Origin: Gigaspora rosea
Lineage: Eukaryota > Glomeromycota > Glomeromycetes > Diversisporales > Gigasporaceae
Direction: 5' to 3'
DNA length: 64,000 nt
NCBI GenBank assembly: GCA_003550325.1
Contig: QKWP01000007.1
Coordinates: 140,266-204,265 of the forward strand
The notes below the pieces were generated by a model, which saw nothing but the letters and a program-made list of their open reading frames with translations, searched no databases and had not been told where the DNA came from. Positions 57,700 through 64,000 of the stretch are shown here, piece after piece. The translations under genes and the position numbers were made by a program. The stretch's first letter is position 1. Each line of letters starts with the position of its first letter.

Positions 57700-58719
57700 G
57701 ATAGGATAGTTTCTGCTTGAATACAAGTAAATAAAAAAAAGAAGGTAGTAAGTTTAGTAGAAAAAATTAGAGTAGCTAAATGGACTTTATTGACAAAATT
57801 TGAATTAGTAGCAATTCTTTGTGTTTTGTTAATAGTATAGTTATAGTTAAAATAGATAGCTTAGTAGCAATTAGCAGTATCAAGAATGTGTTCAGGACAT
57901 GAAGCTTCAAGAAGATTCTTAAGTTAAAAACAGATCAATTTTTAACAAGATTTTTGAGGTAACTCAAGTTAAAAATCTTACTTTAAAATTATGTAAAGTA
58001 AAAGTGCACAATTGTATAGTATGAAATAAGCTAGCTGAAAAGCTATAAAAGAGATAGCACATTTTGAAAAAGATTGAAAGCAGATATCTGCTAACACTAC
58101 TTACTAAAATGCATCTCTCTGGTGGAAAAATAAGCTTATTTACAATTGTTCATATAAGTTTATAATGCAATTTAAAAAAAAAGCTTGTGAAAAAAGATAT
58201 CTTCTTTCTAATAAAAATCTAGCAGTAGAAAGTGGTTATAATATTGATATTCTAGACTAGAGATTAGAACCGGGTTTAAATATTCAAGTTCATTATATCA
58301 AAATTTGAGCAAAATTTGAGTTTATCATATCAATGATTAATAATTGATATGATAAACTTGAATTTTAGTATGATAAACTCAAATTTTGATGTGATAAACT
58401 TGAATATTTAAAACTGTTTCAACCTCTAATCTAGACTGAATCTATAAATAGACAAGGTTAAAAGAGTTGTAAAAAGTTATATATAGAGAAATAGAGAGTA
58501 GTTTTAAACTAATTTTGCAAATTAAGGGAATGTTCCAACTCCTTCCAACTTTAAAGGAGCTGTATGCTCATAAGCCTTGGCTGTATAAGTTGCCAAACTA
58601 TATTATGTGTAAAGAAATAATTAAGAAAACTGTGACTACTTAGTATAGTGCAGCTTTTTTGAAAAAGTTTTGGCAAGAGATAAAAAATATAGTATTAAGT
58701 ACTGTATAAATAGTACTAA
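57700..58719 (+). pseudogene. decayed LINE: RNase H and zinc-knuckle region
   Basis: 57,710-57,900 reads VEKIRVAKWTLLTKFELVAI, LCVLLIV, two TAG stops, LKIDSLVAISSIKNVF, matching the RNase H pattern (Thr-Lys-x-Glu-Leu helix, then an Asp-Ser with Ala-Ile). Later 58,531-58,640 reads LLPTLKELYAHKPWLYKLPN, YIMCKEI, the stretch before the zinc knuckle, as in the LINE at the window start (NNLLPTL). A palindrome (58,251-58,436) and then a Harbinger-like element (58,720) interrupt it. Inactive, with many stops. Confidence 0.65.
58251..58436. repeat. 186-bp fold-back element
   Basis: Arms tctagactagagattagaac and the inverse caacctctaatctagac; inner arms aatattcaagttcattata and taaacttgaatatt. The centre contains further mirrored atcatatcaatg / aattgatatgat. 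Confidence 0.8.
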
Positions 58720-59525
58720 AGGGCATCCATAAATAATGTTATGTACTCCATATAGTAGTGCTTGACCCCTCAACCAGTGTTGTTGTGTCTATTATATTCA
58801 AGACTTTTTTTACCCATGTTCATGTCCAAACGTCCACAGTGTTCACAACTGTCCAAAAAGTATTTTGACTTGAAAATTTAATAAATTAGTTTAAGAAAGA
58901 TATGATTATATATTTTTTATAGTTCTGAATATTTTTCTGAAAAGAAAAAAATAGGTTATCTTAATAAAATCTTAAGTAATTTAGATTTATTTTTTTGTTC
59001 ACAATTGTCTACAATTGTCTACAAATTGTCCAGAGCTGTTCCGTGACAATACTGTCCTCAACTATAAAAAAAATTTTAAAATCCAGATATTTATATATAT
59101 AATTTTACAAAAACTTAAATATCTTGTGACATAGTGATCCGCTTTGGATGATTTAGGCACCATTTAATTCATCTTAGTGAGCCAAATCCAATAATACCAA
59201 AATCATATCATTTAGATTACTGTATCAAAAGATATTCACAAAAAAACATTAGTTATATAGTAATTTTATAAGAAAAGATATGGCCAATGGTATTTGGCCA
59301 ATAACTTATAATCCAGTGATTCAAATTAAATAAAATTAGTACTATTCAACTACTTTCATCAGGACAAATCGAATGTTACCAAAATTATTAAATTTGGACC
59401 ACTGGATCAGTTTTTAGATGATTTTTCTAAAAAAATTGTATTATATTTTTTTGATCCCACTTAAGAGTAAAAACGTTATCTTTTTTATCTGACCCTCTTG
59501 TATAATGTTATTTCTGGATGGCCCC
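58720..59525. mobile_element. PIF/Harbinger-like element
   Basis: TAA|agggcatccataaataatgt and ataatgttatttctggatgg + cccc|TAA. The TAA duplication and ends match the 52,735 MITE type. A hAT MITE (58,775-59,054) and family-C-like arms (59,128-59,410) lie inside. No transposase. Confidence 0.7.
58775..59054. mobile_element. hAT MITE nested in the Harbinger-like element
   Basis: Ends cagtgttgttgtg and gtgacaatactg. Flanks ccctcaac and tcctcaac match at 7 of 8. Same family as 23,803-24,079. Confidence 0.75.
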
Positions 59526-59529
59526 TAAC

Positions 59530-60210
59530 TAGGGTGAGGGGCACGTGAAAATTTTTGGGCATGCCCAGGGGGCATGCCTTGAACTAAAGGCATGCCTGAA
59601 GGGCATGCTCTTATAATTATATATAGCTATTCTTGTATAAGTGCACCCTCTATAAACACACTTTATTATAACTTATAGAACCACTTGATTATTTTATAGA
59701 TACTAATTTATAACCAAATTTATTTCAATGACTGTTTCTTATTAACAACTTATTTTATAAACAAAATAATTATAGTCATTGTGATTTAGAATTAGAATTA
59801 AGATTAGTATAATTTATAAAGAAAAAAGCTTTATATGAACTGTTTAAAAACTAAACTTATCTGCAAAAAAAAAAATTATCTGTAAAATAATCTTAAATTG
59901 TTTATAAAATAATTATTGATAAAATAATATAGATCTTATTTATCAGTACAAAAAAAACTTTAAAATAATTTATTAAAGTTCAGATATAGATCTTTATAAA
60001 TATATTTTTCTCTGATAAAATGCAATTATAGAGGGTTTACTATATAAATATTATCTTTAGAATAGTTAATATTATTAACCAATTAGAAAATGTGTTTGCT
60101 TAATTTATACTTTTTAAATATTAAATGAAATTGGCATGCCTTCTAGCTTAAAGGCATGCACATGGGCATGCACAAGGGGCATGCCCAAGAACCCTGTGCC
60201 CCTCACCCTA
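59530..60210. mobile_element. hAT element with gggcatgccc subterminal repeats
   Basis: Ends tagggtgaggggcac and gtgcccctcaccctа-type inverse (gtgcccctcaccc, ta). cccctaac occurs at 59,522-59,529 and 60,211-60,218, a perfect 8-bp duplication. The self-complementary ggcatgcc word is repeated four or more times near each end, as expected of transposase binding sites. The interior includes an inner pogo-like pair (gtgcaccctctataaacaca near 59,640 / tatagagggtttacta near 60,030). Confidence 0.9.
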
Positions 60211-60218
60211 CCCCTAAC

Positions 60219-60860
60219 AGGCAAAGCAAAACTTTCACTAAGTATTTGGAACCTTGCTAAGCAATATAAAAAAACTTTGTTACAAGGAGAAAGAAGTCTA
60301 TTTAAATAGTTTTATAGAAAGAAAGAAGCTTAATTTGTTGTATTGAAAGGGACTTTCCAGAAAAGATATAAGAATTTGTATAGATGTGATCCTGTATATA
60401 GTACAAAAAAGCTTTTACTGGGTTATTTAAAAAGAAAGATGTAATGATGTTATTAAATAAAAAAAAAGTTAGTATTGAGTAATTTTTAGAAAGAAAACAT
60501 AGTAACAATAGAATTTAAAATAAGATATTACCCAATTCTGAGCTCATAGAAATTAAAAAAAGGTATTTAAAGTAGAGAAGTAGAAAAAACAAGAGTGTAC
60601 AGAATTTGTGAATAAGTTAGCTGAGAATTCAATATTAAGTCAAATAATAGATTTATATATAGTAAATTGGTGAATGTGAAAGTAATTATATTTTATATTG
60701 TTTTGAAGATAGCTGAAGACCTAAATACATTCTCAAAGAAATATATGAGATGGGTTATATATGGCTTTAAGACTATCAAATATCAGTGCAACAACTGTAT
60801 CTGGGTACTAGTAGAGTAAGCCAGGTATTATCCTATATTATAGTTAGCTTTAAGTTCCTG
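60219..60860 (+). pseudogene. decayed repeat-element coding sequence
   Basis: One frame gives LSIWNLAKQYKKTLLQGERS and later NVKVIIFYIVLKIAEDLNTF, SKKYMRWVIYGFKTIKYQCN, with many stops between. It may be the continuation of the LINE cut by the Harbinger and hAT elements, or an unrelated element. No domain recognised. Confidence 0.4.
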
Positions 60861-61036
60861 TATTTTTTTTTACATAATCTGCTAATAAAGTAGTGCATGG
60901 TTGTAAAGTTAAAAAAATTTTTTATAAGTAATAGCATTTGAAACCTCTATAAAAGGACATGACCTATGACTATTAATCACTAGCAGCTTTGATTTGCTAC
61001 TATTTACTATATTTATCTGCTATATATATCCAGGAT

Positions 61037-61695
61037 CAGTAATGTCATGTTTACTATGTCCATACTTTTTTTGGCTTGTTTATGTTCATGTCCATGTTCA
61101 TAGTATTCATAGTATCTATACATCTTATAATAAAGTATATATTATTAAAAACTATACAATTATATATAAAATTTAGTAATAAATCTTTTTTACTATATTT
61201 ATGTAAAATAATATACACCTGTGTATTATTTTGAGGGGATGCGTATTATTTCAAGTATGCACATAGGCATTATTTTAGGGTAAAGGTCTAATTTCTAAAA
61301 AAAATTGTGCATTATATATATGTGATACATAAAAAGTTTGTATTTCTTAATTTTATATATAGTCTTTTTGATCTAAATCAGATTTTTTGACTAAACAAAT
61401 TCTTATTTTTGCTTATTATTTGAATTTATTATTTAGCAGATTATTAATTTGACATTTGGAGTGTGCGGTATATTGGGATGCACATCGGCATTACGGTATT
61501 TTGAAACCAACATACTATTTTAATAAAATACTATTTTTTAAAATAACGCCCATGTATGTTATTTCGTATAAATATAGTACTTAATTTTAAATTATGTTAT
61601 ATAATAACATTTTAAGTAATTTTAATTTATTTTTTTGCTTAAAAATGTCCAAAACTGTCCAAACCTATGTCTACAACTATCCATGTACATCACTG
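61037..61695. mobile_element. hAT-like MITE of the 23,803 family with a nested palindrome
   Basis: Ends cagtaatgtcatg and catgtacatcactg. Contains gtccatgttcatag and aaaatgtccaaaactgtcca. Flanks tccaggat and ctcagggt match at 5 of 8, all differences being transitions. A fold-back (aaaataatatacacctgtgt / cccatgtatgttatttcg, about 61,200-61,572) splits it. Confidence 0.5.
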
Positions 61696-61847
61696 CTCAG
61701 GGTATTTTCCTAGCTTATTTTAGTACCTGTAGTATACATATAGGGGGATATATTATACAAATACTTCTATGCTTTTAATCTATTTTACTATTAGTCATTC
61801 AATTTGTCAAATGTAAAATTTGTATATATAAAATTATAAAAAAAAAA

Positions 61848-62740
61848 ATAAAATCACTATAAAATTTAAAGAAATTATGTTCTTAAATTTACATATTAAC
61901 TTAAAATTTAATTTTTTAGAAATATAGAACAAAGTAAAAAGAAAAGGTAGTACAAAAATTAAATTAAAATTTTACTAATTTTGTACAAAATAAAAATGTA
62001 ACTTTGCCAAAAACAAATATTTTTTAATTTTAAGAAAATAAATATATATAAAATCATGCCCTAAACAACTTTACTTAGGTGACCAAAGTAGGTTACCTTG
62101 TAAGAAAAATGGGTATCTATATTCTAAAGTTAAATTTTTTGAGTTTTTAATATAAACCCTTTTTTTATCAAAATAACCTACTTAGTATACAATTTTGCTT
62201 ATATCCAAAGTCAAAATGCATTTTTTAGCTAATTATTAAATTAAAAATAAAAACAAAGTTAGAAAAAAATTTTTTTCTAAAAAAATTTTTTAAAAAAACT
62301 TTTTCTAACTTTGACCCTATTTTTCATCTAAAAATAGCCAAAAAAAGCATTTTGACTTTAAAATACAAGTAAAATTGCATGCTGAACAATTTTGCTTAAG
62401 CACCAAAGTAGGTTATTTTGATAAAAAAAGGGGTTTTATATTAAAAACTCAAAAAATTTAACTTTAGTACATAGATAACCCTTTTTGTTACAAGGTAACC
62501 TATTTTGGTCACCTAAGTAAAGTTGTTCAGGACATGATATATATATATTTATCTTTTTAAAATTGAAAAATATTTGTTTTTGGCAAAGTTACATTTTTAT
62601 TTTGTGCAAAATTAATAAAATTTTAATTCGATTTTTGTACTATCTTTTTCTTCTCTCCTTGTTTTATATTTCTGAAAAATTAATTTGAAGTTAATATGTA
62701 GACTTAAGAACATTATTTCTTCAAAGTTTATAGTAATTTT
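61848..62740. repeat. giant 890-bp palindrome
   Basis: Arms mirrored around about 62,290. Markers caactttacttaggtgacca / ggtcacctaagtaaagttg, ggttaccttgtaagaaaaat, actttgccaaaaacaaat. Same family as 22,290-23,312; the right arm plus flank recurs at 15,913. Confidence 0.85.
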
Positions 62741-62814
62741 AGAACTCAGGCATCTTTCATATAGGTCATAACTGGATTTTGGCCAATTTTGGTCCAATTT
62801 GCTAAAAATGATAA

Positions 62815-63045
62815 AATATATTTGTTTAAATAACTTTTGATCTAGTAATTAGAATTAAATAAACTTTTTTTGTTAGATGCGCATTACTGAGTGCTTCATT
62901 TTAAAAAAAAGTTTGTTTAAATTGGTCAACTAGATGCCAAGATAATTGGCAAAAACTGTTTTTTGCTTCTCAAATTTTAGAGGTTTTTGCTAAAAAAACA
63001 AGTATGATCTCTATACTAAATGTCTAGAGTCCTGTAATTTTCTAT
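62815..63045. repeat. block shared with 16,315-16,535
   Basis: tgatctagtaattagaatta, ctagatgccaagataattgg and gctaaaaaaacaagtatgat follow in the same order as at 16,330-16,505. It may be part of a larger unit that includes the palindrome. Confidence 0.6.
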
Positions 63046-63622
63046 GTTTTTTTTTATAATTTTATATATAGAAAATTTACATATAGCAATAGTATAAGAA
63101 ATTGGATAACTGCTATTATATACCCAGGTATATAAGTGGAATATCATCATATTTATATATCCAAATATAAATCAAAATTTGGTATTCTAAATTGCTACAG
63201 AGTATAGCCCATAAGGGTATACATGTTAGATAAATATGGTACTTTGATCTGATTTAGTATAAAGAACTGTTTAGTAATAAAGTTATCTTCTGAAATTGTT
63301 TTCTAACTCTGTGACCCAAGATGTGTTATCTGCATATACTACTACTGCAACCCTAATTATTGTAGTCTGGCTGTGCTTGTATAGAAGGTCTGTATATTTC
63401 TTGCACTAGATTCTATATTCTAGTATCTTTTTTTTGAATATAACAAAGTTGAGGATTATAAAAAATTCTCTACATATAGACTGATGATTTGCTAAATATA
63501 AATAATATTAATTATATTTTTTATAGTATAAAAACATTAATTAAATATTTTAGGCATTTCAGTTAATCAATATCAAATGTTAATTAGCTAATCAAATTAT
63601 AGTTTTGAATTTTAAAATTTAA
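63046..63622. other. AT-rich spacer
   Basis: No gene seen. Confidence 0.3.
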
Positions 63623-64000
63623 GAGTAAAGAGTACTATTTTAAAATTATATATAAACCTAATAGTAAAATTTTTTATATTTAATTAATAAGTAAACTAAT
63701 TATATTTTAAGCCAAGTTTGTAGAGGATAATAAAATTATTAAAATTGGTTAAAAACTCAGTTAGATATAAAATTTTTTTTTTAAATGTTAAAATGAGACC
63801 TTGCTTTTATTTTTATTAAATTTAAATAGAAACTTTTACAATACTGAAAGAAATTTCATTTAGTAAGATATAAAATTTTAAAGATTGAATATTAAAATTT
63901 AGTAATAAAACACTTATAAATTTATGTAAATTGACCAATCAGCATTAGCAATTTTGTATAACTCCAGAAAATTTTTGGCCAACCCAAACAAATTTTATAA
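63623..64000. mobile_element. possible fifth TTAA-family copy, cut by the window edge
   Basis: TTAA|gagtaaagagtac followed by tttgtagaggataataaaat + tattaaaattggtt, the same order as 14,857-15,010. The right end is outside the window. Confidence 0.35.

Noticed and set aside
58531..58640. Possible Fanzor/TnpB-like stretch (LLPTLKELYAHKPWLYKLPN)
   Set aside because: The same LLPTL motif precedes the zinc knuckle in the LINE fragment at the window start, and an RNase H remnant lies upstream, so a LINE explains it better.

Overview
This is very A+T-rich eukaryotic DNA (roughly three quarters A+T by eye) with spliceosomal-type introns, decayed non-LTR retrotransposons and very many inverted-repeat elements. 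The best taxonomic clue is a broken BTB-BACK-TLDc gene at about 17.8-19.1 kb. That architecture, together with the A+T richness and repeat load, suggests an arbuscular mycorrhizal fungus (Glomeromycotina, Rhizophagus- or Gigaspora-like). This assignment is inference. No rRNA, tRNA, CRISPR array or bacterial-type operon was seen.

Layout. 1-1.35 kb: 3' end of a LINE with RNase H and zinc-knuckle remnants and a poly(A) tail. 1.75-4.0 kb: remains of a spliced host gene. 4.3-6.0 kb: tandem array of exon-like cassettes in a strongly T-rich strand, then a 23-24 bp minisatellite. 7.4-16.5 kb: pogo-like, hAT-like and TTAA-flanked inverted-repeat elements, an N gap (11,715-11,926) and a LINE tail. 16.7-19.9 kb: a candidate composite element carrying the BTB-BACK-TLDc pseudogene. 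20-26.2 kb: hAT-like element and large palindromes up to about 1 kb. 26.2-33.6 kb: the most gene-like part, with one good reading frame (27,244-28,361, minus; acidic, unrecognised) and small coding remnants disrupted by two hAT elements with perfect 8-bp target duplications. 34-49 kb: palindromic elements, two LINE 3' ends, and clusters of three repeat families (38.3-40.1, 40.3-42.2 and 43.7-44.1 kb). 49-55.4 kb: nested inverted repeats and pogo-, PIF/Harbinger- and hAT-like elements. 55.5-64 kb: decayed LINE coding sequence interrupted by a Harbinger-like element, hAT elements and another giant palindrome.

Very little of the window is likely to encode a working protein. Its interest lies in the repeats. 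At least four hAT insertions have perfect 8-bp duplications. One TTAA-targeting family has four copies, one with its empty site preserved 190 bp away. There are hairpin-unit tandem arrays, and several palindrome families whose arms share a common internal order of motifs. All boundaries were read by eye; identities were not computed.
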